Source of the DNA: Klebsiella pneumoniae
GTDB lineage: Bacteria; Myxococcota_A; UBA796; GCA-2862545
Direction of reading: 5' to 3'
Assembly: GCA_945861065.1 (NCBI GenBank)
Contig: CAMASI010000001.1
Coordinates: forward strand, 62,001-126,000
Length of the DNA: 64,000 nt
Below, one piece after another: positions 7,315 through 15,616 of this stretch; positions within the stretch are counted from its first letter, which is position 1, and each line of letters begins with the position of its first letter. The translations under genes and the position numbers were made by a program. The notes under the pieces are model-generated. The model did not search any database and was not told where the DNA came from. It saw only the letters and a program-made list of their open reading frames with translations.

Positions 7315-9189
7315 ATGTCGCCCATCGTGCTCCTGGCAGCGTGCGCGGACCCAGTTTCGGACCTGCCCAAGCCCCTGTTGAACGGCCCGGAGTTCTTCGA
7401 CAGTCCGTGGCCGTCCGACACGCGCCTCCTTCCGGATGGCGGCCTGGATGTGACCGATTTTCCCAACCCCTTCAGCAACAGCCTGCTCGATCGGTACCTG
7501 GGCTTTGTGCAAACCCGCCAAGGCGCCGGACCGAATGCGCCGATCTACGTGCGCTTCGATGACCTGATCGACGTGTCGAAACTGCCGACCCCGGACGCTT
7601 CGCTCGCGCCCGACAGCGCGGTCCAATTGTTCAACATCGACCCTACGTCGCCCGGCTTCCTGCACAAGGTGCCCATCCAATTCGAGTGGAGCGCCGAACC
7701 CACCAACTACGAGCCTGGAAACCTGCTCGCGACCGCCCCGTTGTTCGGCTGGCCGTTGCGTCCGGCGACCCGGCACGCGCTGATCGTGACCACGGCACTT
7801 GCAAACCGGGCCGACGGCATGGACGAAGCATTCTCGCCGCGCGACAATGCCTCTGATCCCTTCCGCGACCTGCTCGCTGCGCTGCCGTTGATCGATCTGA
7901 AGGCCGACGACATCGCCATTGCGACCGTGTTTACGACCGCGGACCCGCTCGAGGAGATGAGTCGGTTGGTGCGTTTCCTTCGGGAAGATGTCGGCCTGCC
8001 GGATCTGAACCTCGACGTAGACCTGATCAACACCTTCACCGACCACACCGTGTGGCGAACGCATTACCCCGGACCCCGCTTTACCCACGGAGAAAGGCCG
8101 TACTTGGCCGAAGGCGGCAACTTCGAGTTTCGCGCCGACGGCCAACCTGTGCTGGACGGATGGGACGACATGCGGCTCGCCGTTTGTGTTCCGAACAAGC
8201 CCAACAAAGCGCCCGAAGGCGGCTGGCCTGTCGTCATCCAACAACACGGCACAGGTGGCGACTACCTGTCGCACTGCAATGGCAGCCAGGACCTAGAGAT
8301 CGCGCGCCAGCTGGGCCTGCGGGGGTTTGTTTCACTCGGACTCGACCATCCGCTTCACGGCACACGCAACGGAGGCACGCCGCCTAGCGACCTCGCCAAT
8401 TTCAATCTGTTCAACCCAGAAGGCGCAACCACGAATTTTCGGCAGGGCGCGCTGGATGCGTTGTACCTGGCACGTGCGCTGCGCGAGAACGGGGCGAATT
8501 TCACAATGCCAGACGGCAGCGCCGTACCGATCGACGGCGAAAGTGTGTACTTTTTCGGCCACAGTCAGGGCGGGTTGACGGGCGCATTGGCAGCACCCTG
8601 GTTCGGTGGCGATGCGCACGCGGCCGTGCTCAGCGGGGCGGGCGGCACCCTGGCCATCACCATCGTCGACCGCAAAGACGTGCTGGACTTCGCACAGCTC
8701 GTGTCGGATGCCCTGCAATTCGCCGACAACGAAACCGTCACGGAATTGCATCCTGTGGTCGGCCTCATCCAAACCGCGGTCGAAGTGACGGACCCCGTCA
8801 ACTACGCGCCGTACTGGTTTCATCTCCAACCACCGATGGAAGGCGCTGCGCCCATCGACGTCTTGATGACGACTGGCACACTGGACCTGGCGACCCCCTA
8901 CCGAACGCATGTGGCTCTGGCTGCTGCCGGACGGGTTCCCGTACTGGCGCCCGGCGCGACGGACGAATTCGTCTTTCGGCTTCGCGGAACGGCCGAACGA
9001 GAGGGACCGCTGGGTTTGGACGTCGTGGCATGGGACGGCACGCGCGGCACGGCAGGCGTGGCGCAATGGCGGGGTGAGGACCATTTCCTCGTCTTCGACC
9101 TCCCAATCGCAGCCGACGTCTACGGCCTGTTCCTCGAAACCGCGGACGAGGGTGTCGCCGTGGTCGCGAGACCCAAGGATGTGAAATGA
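7315..9189 (+). CDS. Lipoprotein with alpha/beta-hydrolase fold
   Basis: Surface or periplasmic lipoprotein of 624 residues. The signal is only nine residues before the lipobox Cys (SPIVLLAAC) and has no positive charge. An all-beta-looking N-terminal region leads into a hydrolase domain with HGTGGD (probable oxyanion region), GHSQGG (nucleophile serine) and a C-terminal EDHFLVF that may carry the catalytic His. This looks like a lipase/esterase-type enzyme; the substrate is unknown. A paralogue with the same HGTGGD block lies at 13709. The stop overlaps the coaC start (ATGA), but a functional link between them is not evident. Confidence 0.7.
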   Translation: MSPIVLLAACADPVSDLPKPLLNGPEFFDSPWPSDTRLLPDGGLDVTDFPNPFSNSLLDRYLGFVQTRQGAGPNAPIYVRFDDLIDVSKLPTPDASLAPDSAVQLFNIDPTSPGFLHKVPIQFEWSAEPTNYEPGNLLATAPLFGWPLRPATRHALIVTTALANRADGMDEAFSPRDNASDPFRDLLAALPLIDLKADDIAIATVFTTADPLEEMSRLVRFLREDVGLPDLNLDVDLINTFTDHTVWRTHYPGPRFTHGERPYLAEGGNFEFRADGQPVLDGWDDMRLAVCVPNKPNKAPEGGWPVVIQQHGTGGDYLSHCNGSQDLEIARQLGLRGFVSLGLDHPLHGTRNGGTPPSDLANFNLFNPEGATTNFRQGALDALYLARALRENGANFTMPDGSAVPIDGESVYFFGHSQGGLTGALAAPWFGGDAHAAVLSGAGGTLAITIVDRKDVLDFAQLVSDALQFADNETVTELHPVVGLIQTAVEVTDPVNYAPYWFHLQPPMEGAAPIDVLMTTGTLDLATPYRTHVALAAAGRVPVLAPGATDEFVFRLRGTAEREGPLGLDVVAWDGTRGTAGVAQWRGEDHFLVFDLPIAADVYGLFLETADEGVAVVARPKDVK

Positions 9190-9764
9190 ACGTGCTTGTC
9201 GGCGTGTCAGGTGGGATCGCTGCCTACAAAGCCGCAGAGATCGTGTCCAAGGTCGTCGGCGCGGGTGGAAACGTCCGGGTCGCGATGACCCGCAGCGCAA
9301 CCCAATTCATCGGCCCCCTCACCTTCGAGGCGCTGACGAATCACCCAGTCCTGATCGACGCATTGACGTCCGGCGTCGGCGACCCCGACAATGGCGCCGT
9401 GGAGCACGTCGCATGGGCCAAGTGGGCCACGTTCGCGGTGCTTGCGCCTATGACGGCAAACACGATGGCGAAACTCGCCCTTGGCCTGGCAGACGACGCC
9501 GTGTCCACCGTGTGGCTCGCGCTCCCCGCGACCGTACCCAGCGTGTTGTGTCCTGCGATGAACACACACATGTGGGAGAACCCGATCACGCAACGCAACA
9601 AGCGGTGGTTGGAAGACTCCGGACGCCACCGGATCGTTGCACCCGTGGAAAAGCGACTTGCGTGTGGGGATGTGGGTGTGGGTGCACTCGCCGACACGGC
9701 TGACATCCTGCGCGCCATCGGGCTCGTGGAGGCCTCAGCCGGCGTTTGGCAGGCCCCTGCGTAG
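9186..9764 (+). CDS. coaC: Phosphopantothenoylcysteine decarboxylase
   Basis: Flavoprotein that decarboxylates phosphopantothenoylcysteine in coenzyme A synthesis. The 192-residue frame begins MNVLVGVSGGIAAYKA and has the family signatures: VAMTRSA, the conserved His in VEHVAWAKWA, APMTANTMAKLALGLADD, PAMNTHMWENP, and the Cys of RLACGDVGVG. It ends after the decarboxylase domain, so the CoaB synthetase half usually fused in CoaBC is absent and must be encoded elsewhere. The ATG overlaps the upstream stop by four bases. Confidence 0.92.
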   Translation: MNVLVGVSGGIAAYKAAEIVSKVVGAGGNVRVAMTRSATQFIGPLTFEALTNHPVLIDALTSGVGDPDNGAVEHVAWAKWATFAVLAPMTANTMAKLALGLADDAVSTVWLALPATVPSVLCPAMNTHMWENPITQRNKRWLEDSGRHRIVAPVEKRLACGDVGVGALADTADILRAIGLVEASAGVWQAPA

Positions 9765-9767
9765 GCC

Positions 9768-10757
9768 TCACACGCCAACGAACTGAAGAACCAACCGCTC
9801 CAGGATGCGTTTCCCTCCAGCGCGGTGCCCATTCATGGCCTCGTTCGTGTTGGCGATCGCTCGAAGCACGGTCGCGTCTGACACACCCGCGTCAAGCCAT
9901 CGACGCAGCTCCCGCGCTTGCCCAGGGCGCAGCCGAGTCCGGCGAGCCACCTCGTCGGGTCCCAACCCCGATCGGGCCAACGCGAGCCCGGCAGCGACCT
10001 CGCGCAACTGCCAGCCCAGCATGCCGAGCAACCGGTGTTCTTGGTCATCCGCTTCCGTCAAGCGCGCGAGTGCAAGCACGGCCGCGGCCCGATCCCGCGC
10101 GAGTACCGCGCCGGTCAGCGTCCACACATCCGCTTGTGCCAGCAAGGCCGTGCACGCCTCGACCGCAGCGGCGTCGATCACGGCGCCTTCGCCCACATAG
10201 GTTGCCAGCTTTCCGACCTCAGAGAGCAAGAGGCCGAGGTCCGCCCCGATCGACTCCACAAGCAGGCGCGCTGTGGGTTCGTCCATGTCCTTGCCCAACG
10301 CGCGCGCCTCCGATCGGGCAAATGCCACCGGGGAGACGGAATCGTTTGACAGCTCGACGAGAAGGCCCGCTTTGGTGAAGCGCTGCGTCAGGTTCCCGCC
10401 TTTGTCGGACTTCGGCAAAGCAGCGCCACTGAGCACCAGAACGGTCGAAGGACAAGGTGAGGACGCGTACTCTCCGAAGGCCTCGATGAAATCCGCCCGG
10501 GCTTCACCGATGTCGAGCACGACGACCAAGCGGCAATCGGCCATCATCGGCACCGTTCGCGCCACGGAAAAGGCGGACCGCGGATCGCCCATGCCGCAGC
10601 GCATCACCGTGTGGTTGAACGCAGGCAGGCCGAGCCGAGGGCGAACCGCGTCCAGAAGCAGCCGAAGCGCCCGATCGCGCAATGGGGCTGCGTCTCCAAC
10701 GACGACGTACACCGGCAGCGGAGCGCGCAGCGATTCCGTAAGTCTGGTCAGGGGCAT
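9768..10757 (-). CDS. holA: DNA polymerase III delta subunit
   Basis: Clamp-loader delta subunit of 329 residues, which opens the beta clamp during replication. The N-terminal segment PVYVVVGDAAPLRDRALRLL matches the family's FLIYGEE-type start. The middle contains the degenerate AAA-like domain, and the end reads MNGHRAGGKRILERLVLQF, resembling the usual LNSHRDPRLALERLLL ending. I chose the ATG at 10757, where homology starts; a longer frame would overlap the upstream gene extensively. It overlaps the stop of the LptE-like lipoprotein gene by ten bases, an arrangement common for lptE-holA. Confidence 0.85.
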   Translation of the reverse strand: MPLTRLTESLRAPLPVYVVVGDAAPLRDRALRLLLDAVRPRLGLPAFNHTVMRCGMGDPRSAFSVARTVPMMADCRLVVVLDIGEARADFIEAFGEYASSPCPSTVLVLSGAALPKSDKGGNLTQRFTKAGLLVELSNDSVSPVAFARSEARALGKDMDEPTARLLVESIGADLGLLLSEVGKLATYVGEGAVIDAAAVEACTALLAQADVWTLTGAVLARDRAAAVLALARLTEADDQEHRLLGMLGWQLREVAAGLALARSGLGPDEVARRTRLRPGQARELRRWLDAGVSDATVLRAIANTNEAMNGHRAGGKRILERLVLQFVGV

Positions 10758-11203
10758 GGTGCTGCCGCCACGGCGTCCACCGCGTGTGCCACGGCGTCCG
10801 CGGCGAGCGTACGCACGACCTCTGCGCGCAATGGAATCACCTCCGCCGCATGCCCTGTCGGCATCGTCCACCGACGGGTCGCACCCACCTCCCCTGTGCA
10901 TTGGCCTACCGACCAAGCCACGCGCAAAGTGGAGCGCATCACAGCGACACCTTCGCCCGGCGTCGCCCATTCGGCTGCATGATCCAACCCCACCACATGA
11001 AGGTCTAGTGGCGATCCCGTAGCCGAGCCCAACTCCGCCAACCGCGAAACCAGGCTGCCCCGAAGGTCTGCGAGCAAACCCAACTCCACTGTCGCACCAT
11101 CCACCCTACCTGCGCTGATCGAGGGTGTGGGCGACACGCCGAAGCGCCAGCCGCACGAGGTCGCGATAAGCGCCGTCACCGGACCCTGGACTCCCCGCCA
11201 CAT
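10748..11203 (-). CDS. LptE-like LPS-assembly lipoprotein
   Basis: Probable outer-membrane lipoprotein that would assist LptD in inserting lipopolysaccharide. The signal ends at ALIATSC followed by GWRF, resembling the CGYHF start of mature LptE, and the mature part has the small alpha/beta character of that family. Position directly upstream of holA supports the call, because lptE-holA is a conserved pair. Sequence similarity is too weak for certainty. Start choice is open: the ATG at 11203 shares the CATG with the divergent gene's ATG, while a GTG at 11179 follows a GGGGAG ribosome site and would give a nine-residue signal like other lipoproteins here. Confidence 0.5.
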   Translation of the reverse strand: MWRGVQGPVTALIATSCGWRFGVSPTPSISAGRVDGATVELGLLADLRGSLVSRLAELGSATGSPLDLHVVGLDHAAEWATPGEGVAVMRSTLRVAWSVGQCTGEVGATRRWTMPTGHAAEVIPLRAEVVRTLAADAVAHAVDAVAAAPCP

Positions 11204-11945
11204 GACGGCCCTCCTACTCGTTGTTTGCCACGCGATCGCGCAAGATGACGTGCAGACGCGTGCCTATCCATTCGAAGGCGCAGCGCCGATCCCTGCGAGG
11301 ATTCGCACCTACGACGTAGAGGTCGGTATGCGCTACCGCGCCATTGCCGTGCCAGCGTCTACCATCGACGGGCAGTGGTTCGACGTCAACGACCCCGGTT
11401 GGGCCTATGTGGACGAGCCCCGTCCCGTTGTTTCGGGGAACGCCTACGGAATGGAATTTGGCCTCCGAGGCACGCATGCGAACGGCGTGTTCTGGGCGGA
11501 GTTCATCGACTCCAATATGGGCGCTGGCTACTGGGACGACGTGGAAGAACCCGCCGATCACCTAGACGGCAAGTGGATCACACCCACGGCTGGTTTTGGC
11601 TTGGTAGCCGTCGGTGGCGACGCTTTGTACGAGGTTCATCTCCTCTCAGCGGGACAGACCGGCGGGCGCGTCAACCTCAGCTTCGTCGCTGGTGGCGGTC
11701 TCGGTGTGGGGGTTGTCGTCGGTAGATTGGATCAGTGGAACCCGGATGACTTCGGCAACCCAGCGTACAAGCGGTTCTTGGACGGAAAGCCCGCCGATGA
11801 GGCCGCCAAGATTCCACCCATACTTCCAATCTTGGACGTGTTGCTCGGCCTCAGGCTGTCCATGGGCGAACGATGGACGGTGCGGGGCGAGGGCGGAATC
11901 CACGGTGCGCTCTCCGGAGGGCTGTCGACCACCGTCCTGCTTTGA
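11202..11945 (+). CDS. Secreted or outer-membrane protein of unknown function
   Basis: A 247-residue protein beginning MTALLLVVCHAIAQ, a short uncharged signal probably cleaved after IAQ. The mature part alternates aromatic/glycine beta-like stretches (for example VEVGMRYRAIAVPAS near residues 45-60 and LSFVAGGGLGVGVVVGRL around 160-180) and ends in LL after a GLSTTVLL strand. That looks like a small outer-membrane barrel, but I recognise no named family. It is divergent from the LptE-like gene and their start codons share CATG at 11201-11204. Confidence 0.6.
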   Translation: MTALLLVVCHAIAQDDVQTRAYPFEGAAPIPARIRTYDVEVGMRYRAIAVPASTIDGQWFDVNDPGWAYVDEPRPVVSGNAYGMEFGLRGTHANGVFWAEFIDSNMGAGYWDDVEEPADHLDGKWITPTAGFGLVAVGGDALYEVHLLSAGQTGGRVNLSFVAGGGLGVGVVVGRLDQWNPDDFGNPAYKRFLDGKPADEAAKIPPILPILDVLLGLRLSMGERWTVRGEGGIHGALSGGLSTTVLL

Positions 11946-12004
11946 GCTTGCCGACGGCCAGGGCGTCTATTAGGCGGGCGGGCTTCCGCATCTTCGGAGT
12001 CCCT

Positions 12005-12316
12005 TTGATCCTGGTTACCGTCCGCGAGAATGAACCCTTCGAGAAAGCACTGCGTCGTTTCCGCCGGAAAGTGGAACGCGAGGGCATCCGCAAGGACATC
12101 AAGAAGAACAGCTTCTACCTCAAGCCAGGCGAACGCCGCCGGCTCAAGCAGCGCTTGGCTGAGAAACGCCGCAGGAAGGCGAGTCGTCGCGCCGCGCGTC
12201 GTGCGGCCCCAGGTGGCAACGACAGAGCGAGCGGCCCGATGCTGACTGGCCCGGCCGGTCCCGGCGGTCCGGGTGGACCGGGTGGGCCCGGCGGCGGTCG
12301 GCCCCCTCGCAACTAG
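12005..12316 (+). CDS. rpsU: 30S ribosomal protein bS21 with Gly/Pro-rich tail
   Basis: Small-subunit protein at the mRNA exit side of the ribosome. The core VTVRENEPFEKALRRF and the basic stretch that follows are unmistakable bS21. No ATG fits; the TTG at 12005, five bases after GGAG (11996-11999), gives a start next to the conserved VTVREN. Ordinary bS21 is about 55-75 residues. Here 103 residues are encoded and the last 30 or so are a collagen-like tail (GPAGPGGPGGPGGPGGG then RPPRN). The tail is in frame and ends at a normal stop, so it is encoded rather than an annotation extension. Confidence 0.85.
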   Translation: MILVTVRENEPFEKALRRFRRKVEREGIRKDIKKNSFYLKPGERRRLKQRLAEKRRRKASRRAARRAAPGGNDRASGPMLTGPAGPGGPGGPGGPGGGRPPRN

Positions 12317-12334
12317 GGCTTTGGTCCCTGGCCT

Positions 12335-13063
12335 TCACCATTTGAGCGCCTTCGCCCTCCGTTGAATCGCGTCCGTTTCGGGCGCGGTTGAGGGCGTTTC
12401 CAAAATCAGTTGACGTAGCGCCGAGAGTTCGGTCGTCGGCCGGTCGTGGCGAATCGACCAATTCAACAGGTCATCGAGCGCTTCGAGTCGCACGGGCGCG
12501 GCCATCAATTCGGCGCGACCGCTATCGACCGTAGACGGATCGCCGAGTTTGAACAACGCGGCCGACCACGGCAGGATTCGCGCTGGATCTGGCCATCGAT
12601 CCGCAGCCTCCAGCAACGCACTGAGCGTCGGCGTGTCCAATGCGGCTGCTTCCGGGTCCATCGCAACCCACCACTGCGCCCACACCAGCGTCAACCAGGC
12701 GGCACACGGTTGCTGATCTCCGGGCAGGCCAACAAACGAAGCCTGCCACGCCACCCGGTTGCGCAGGGGGCCGCCTCCCGCGTCAAGGCAGCGCACGCCC
12801 ACGGCACGGCCTTCTGCACGAACCCGCATGGCTTCGGCACCGGTCAACGTCAGCCCCAACGCCGCGCGCTCGCGCACCCGGCGCCACGCCACACCGCTGG
12901 CGTTGGGCGCAATCAACTCCGCCCTGTCCAGCGCCGCGTCCACGGCCGGGAGTCCGACTTTCGCCCGCGAAACCCACGCCCGATCGATCGCCGCAATGGC
13001 CCGTTCGAGTGCCCGATCGTTGTGTCTCCCCGCACAAGCGAGCCACACCAACCACCACACCAC
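12335..13063 (-). CDS. Lipoprotein of unknown function
   Basis: The 242-residue frame starts VVWWLVWLAC from a GTG (13063, or 13060), a nine-residue Trp-rich lipoprotein signal with no charge. The mature protein is largely alpha-helical by composition and rich in Ala, Arg and Trp, with repeated helix pairs that could be TPR-like. I cannot assign a family. It is convergent with rpsU (19 bases between stops) and divergent from the thioredoxin-like gene. The ribosome site is weak, so the exact start is uncertain. Confidence 0.55.
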   Translation of the reverse strand: MVWWLVWLACAGRHNDRALERAIAAIDRAWVSRAKVGLPAVDAALDRAELIAPNASGVAWRRVRERAALGLTLTGAEAMRVRAEGRAVGVRCLDAGGGPLRNRVAWQASFVGLPGDQQPCAAWLTLVWAQWWVAMDPEAAALDTPTLSALLEAADRWPDPARILPWSAALFKLGDPSTVDSGRAELMAAPVRLEALDDLLNWSIRHDRPTTELSALRQLILETPSTAPETDAIQRRAKALKW

Positions 13064-13125
13064 CGCGCCCCCGTTCGGGGTTAGCCCGGCGGGCGACGCC
13101 CTGGTGGGCAGCGGTTGGAGCAGCA

Positions 13126-13581
13126 ATGTGGACCCTGCTCGCATGTGCGACCCTGAAAGAAGCGCCGCAGATCGATGTGCATGGCCTGGTGAACGTCGCA
13201 GACGTCAAGGCAGCGGTGTGGGCACCGTCTCCGGGCGGGCGGGTCGTGAATTTCTGGGCGACGTGGTGCGCACCGTGCATCGAGGAGCTGCCTCGTTTGG
13301 CGGCCTGGGGACGCGCTCACCCCGACGTCGACCTGCTGTTCGTGAATCTCGACCTTCCGAAGGCCCGAGATCGATTCGTCCTGCCTTTTCTCAAGAAAAC
13401 CGGCCTAGCTGACCTGCACCATGTGCAGCTCGACCATCGCGATCCGGCCGTCGGTATCGCCGGCGTCGTTTCGCCGTGGGGAGGAGACATCCCGTTGACG
13501 ATCGTCGTCGGTCCAGACGGAGCGGAACGCCGACGGCTTGCCGGAAGCGTGGCTGACCCAGAACGCGAACTCGTCCAATGA
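13126..13581 (+). CDS. TlpA-like thioredoxin-fold lipoprotein
   Basis: Periplasmic thiol-disulfide protein of 151 residues. The catalytic motif WCAPC sits in NFWATWCAPCIEELP, typical of TlpA/ResA reductases, followed by LFVNLDLP and GDIPLTIVVGPDG with the cis-proline. The signal is only six residues before the Cys (MWTLLAC), so it is probably lipid-anchored. The ATG at 13126 has GGAG at 13117-13120. It could serve cytochrome c maturation, since haem proteins are encoded at 28-36 kb; this is inference. Confidence 0.8.
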   Translation: MWTLLACATLKEAPQIDVHGLVNVADVKAAVWAPSPGGRVVNFWATWCAPCIEELPRLAAWGRAHPDVDLLFVNLDLPKARDRFVLPFLKKTGLADLHHVQLDHRDPAVGIAGVVSPWGGDIPLTIVVGPDGAERRRLAGSVADPERELVQ

Positions 13582-13610
13582 AACAAACGTTTGACACGTG
13601 CTTCGTTCCC

Positions 13611-13696
13611 GCCCGGGTGGTGGAATCGGTAGACACAGGGGACTTAAAATCCCCTTTCCTTCACAGGAAATGCGGGTTCAATTCCCGCCCCGGGCA
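13611..13696 (+). tRNA. tRNA-Leu (anticodon UAA)
   Basis: Class II tRNA of 86 bases without encoded CCA. The acceptor stem GCCCGGG (13611-13617) pairs with CCCGGGC (13689-13695), with A as discriminator. The anticodon stem GGGGA/TCCCC encloses the loop CTTAAAA, giving anticodon TAA. A long variable arm and the GGTTCAATTCC T-arm follow. It lies between the thioredoxin-like lipoprotein and a hydrolase lipoprotein on the same strand. Confidence 0.97.
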
Positions 13697-13708
13697 TCGG
13701 AGCGAAAC

Positions 13709-15616
13709 ATGCTGATGTTTTTTGGATGGGGGTGTTCGCAGCCGGAAGTCGCGCCCGACCTGACAGTCGTGGACCGGGTCGCCGGAGATCGCACTCCGCT
13801 CACAGCCGATTGCGATGTCCTTGACACCGCGAGATGCCTGCTGCCCTGGCCGTCGAGCACCTTTAGCAAGGTGGATCCGACCACCGAGACAGGCCTGCGC
13901 GTCGCCGTTGCGCAGTCCTCGTTGCCAATTCAAACCGACGACGCCGCTTACCTCAACACGGCGGATGGGTTTTCCCGCGTGACCGGCGTCGTTACGGCCA
14001 TTCCAATTGACGCGGATCCGACGACCGTATCGATCAACGACCCGTGGTCGTCGCTCACCCCTGACGGCCCGCTCCAGGTCCTTGTCGCCCAACCCGGGCA
14101 TCCTCGGTACGGCGAACGAATCGGTTTCCGTGCCGAGATGCGCGACGTACTTGGCCAGTTCTTGCTCATCGGCCGCCCCGTGGAGGTGCTCGACGCCAAC
14201 ACCGACCATGTGGTCGTAGTGACCGATGCTGTAGGCGTCAGCGATCAGCCTCACTGGGTCGCCGTTGCGCTTGGACTGGCCGACCCGGAGACCGAGTCCG
14301 AAGCAGCGCTTGCTGGCTACCACGCACCGACGCGTGCGGTTCTCGCCGACGCCGGCCTCGACCCTGAGCACGTCATCCGCGTCTTTGATTTTACGACCCG
14401 GTCGGCCTCGGACCCGACCCGGCGCCTGCATGCCATGATGGATGTGCTCGCCGCCGCAACGCCAAGCCTGACCGCCACCTTGGATTCATGGTCTACGAGT
14501 TTGGACCCGAGCATTGCTGGAATTGCGCTAGGTCGCCTGAGTGGGGTGCCCGCTTTTTTGGGCCCGGAAGGCACCCTCGTGCTCGATGCTGAGGGCATCC
14601 CGACGATCACCGGTACGAGAGACGTCGAGTTTCGGCTGGTCGTCCCCTCGGGCGTTGAAGACTACCGCGTCGCGCTGTACGGTCATGGGACGGGCGGGGA
14701 CATCAACGACTCCTCCTTCGACGAGGACCTCGCGTCCCACGGGATTGCGAAGCTCAACATGCGCTTCGACGGATGGACCGGCGACGACCTCATCTTCACG
14801 CTTGTCGAGTTGACCACACTTCTCAAGGGTTCGGCGCTGTCCACGCAAGTGCTGATGCAAGCGTTGGCAGGCGGCACCTTGTTGGTCACGGCGCTGGACG
14901 GTCCGATCGGAGACGCGGTGTCTGCCGCCCAGATTGCGGGCGTGGACAACCCGGCGGTCGGCCGCCACCCCCTGACCGAAGGCGTGGTTTGGGTGGGCGG
15001 TTCTATGGGCGGCACCATGGGCGCCGTGATGGTGTCTGCGGATCCGAGGCTCCACACAGGCGTACTCAACGTGCCTGGAGGCGGCTGGACCCACATGATT
15101 CCTTACTCGTTGCTCTACGACAGCGGCATGGAGGGCATGTTGCTCAACGTGTACACCAACCCGCTGGATCTGCATCTGGCGATGGTCATGTCGCAAAACA
15201 ACTGGGATGAGGTCGACGGCGCCGTCTGGGCCGATGAAGCGTTGGCAGCCGGTGGCACCTTCCTACTGCAAGAATCGTTGGGCGACCCGATTCTACCCAA
15301 CCTGTCGACGGAACTGCTGGCGAACGCGCTACATGCGGTTCATTTCGAGCCGACGCTGCAGCCCATTCTTGGCTTGCAGACCACCACTGGCGCTGTGACG
15401 TCAGGCGCGGCGCTTGAGCAGTTTCGTGTGCCGGACACGGGTCAATACGACACCCATGGGTTTGCGGCGCTGGACACGCCCGCAGCGGAGGCCGCCTACG
15501 CCCAAATCCAACAACTGTTGGACACCGCGTGGGAGGGAGCACCCCGGATGGAACACGCGAGCGGATGCGCCGTCACGGGTCCTGAAGCGACCTGCGACTT
15601 CTCCGGGATGTGGTAG
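13709..15616 (+). CDS. Lipoprotein with alpha/beta-hydrolase fold
   Basis: A 635-residue lipoprotein starting MLMFFGWGC at an ATG with GGAG six bases upstream (13699-13702). Architecture resembles the gene at 7315: a long N-terminal beta-rich part, then a hydrolase domain with YGHGTGGD and a nucleophile elbow GGSMGG (near residue 435). A final Cys-containing tail (CAVTGPEATCDF) may form a disulfide. It is likely an exported esterase or lipase of unknown substrate. It starts 12 bases after the tRNA-Leu. Its 3' end overlaps the convergent plsC gene by 44 bases. Confidence 0.7.
   Translation: MLMFFGWGCSQPEVAPDLTVVDRVAGDRTPLTADCDVLDTARCLLPWPSSTFSKVDPTTETGLRVAVAQSSLPIQTDDAAYLNTADGFSRVTGVVTAIPIDADPTTVSINDPWSSLTPDGPLQVLVAQPGHPRYGERIGFRAEMRDVLGQFLLIGRPVEVLDANTDHVVVVTDAVGVSDQPHWVAVALGLADPETESEAALAGYHAPTRAVLADAGLDPEHVIRVFDFTTRSASDPTRRLHAMMDVLAAATPSLTATLDSWSTSLDPSIAGIALGRLSGVPAFLGPEGTLVLDAEGIPTITGTRDVEFRLVVPSGVEDYRVALYGHGTGGDINDSSFDEDLASHGIAKLNMRFDGWTGDDLIFTLVELTTLLKGSALSTQVLMQALAGGTLLVTALDGPIGDAVSAAQIAGVDNPAVGRHPLTEGVVWVGGSMGGTMGAVMVSADPRLHTGVLNVPGGGWTHMIPYSLLYDSGMEGMLLNVYTNPLDLHLAMVMSQNNWDEVDGAVWADEALAAGGTFLLQESLGDPILPNLSTELLANALHAVHFEPTLQPILGLQTTTGAVTSGAALEQFRVPDTGQYDTHGFAALDTPAAEAAYAQIQQLLDTAWEGAPRMEHASGCAVTGPEATCDFSGMW

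Noticed and set aside
7237-8274. Minus-strand N-terminal extension of purC
   Set aside because: It is antisense to the hydrolase lipoprotein and has no similarity; PurC starts at its family N-terminus at 7236.
13591-13596. TTGACA as -35 box for tRNA-Leu
   Set aside because: Only 14 bases separate it from the tRNA 5' end, leaving no room for a -10 box and start.
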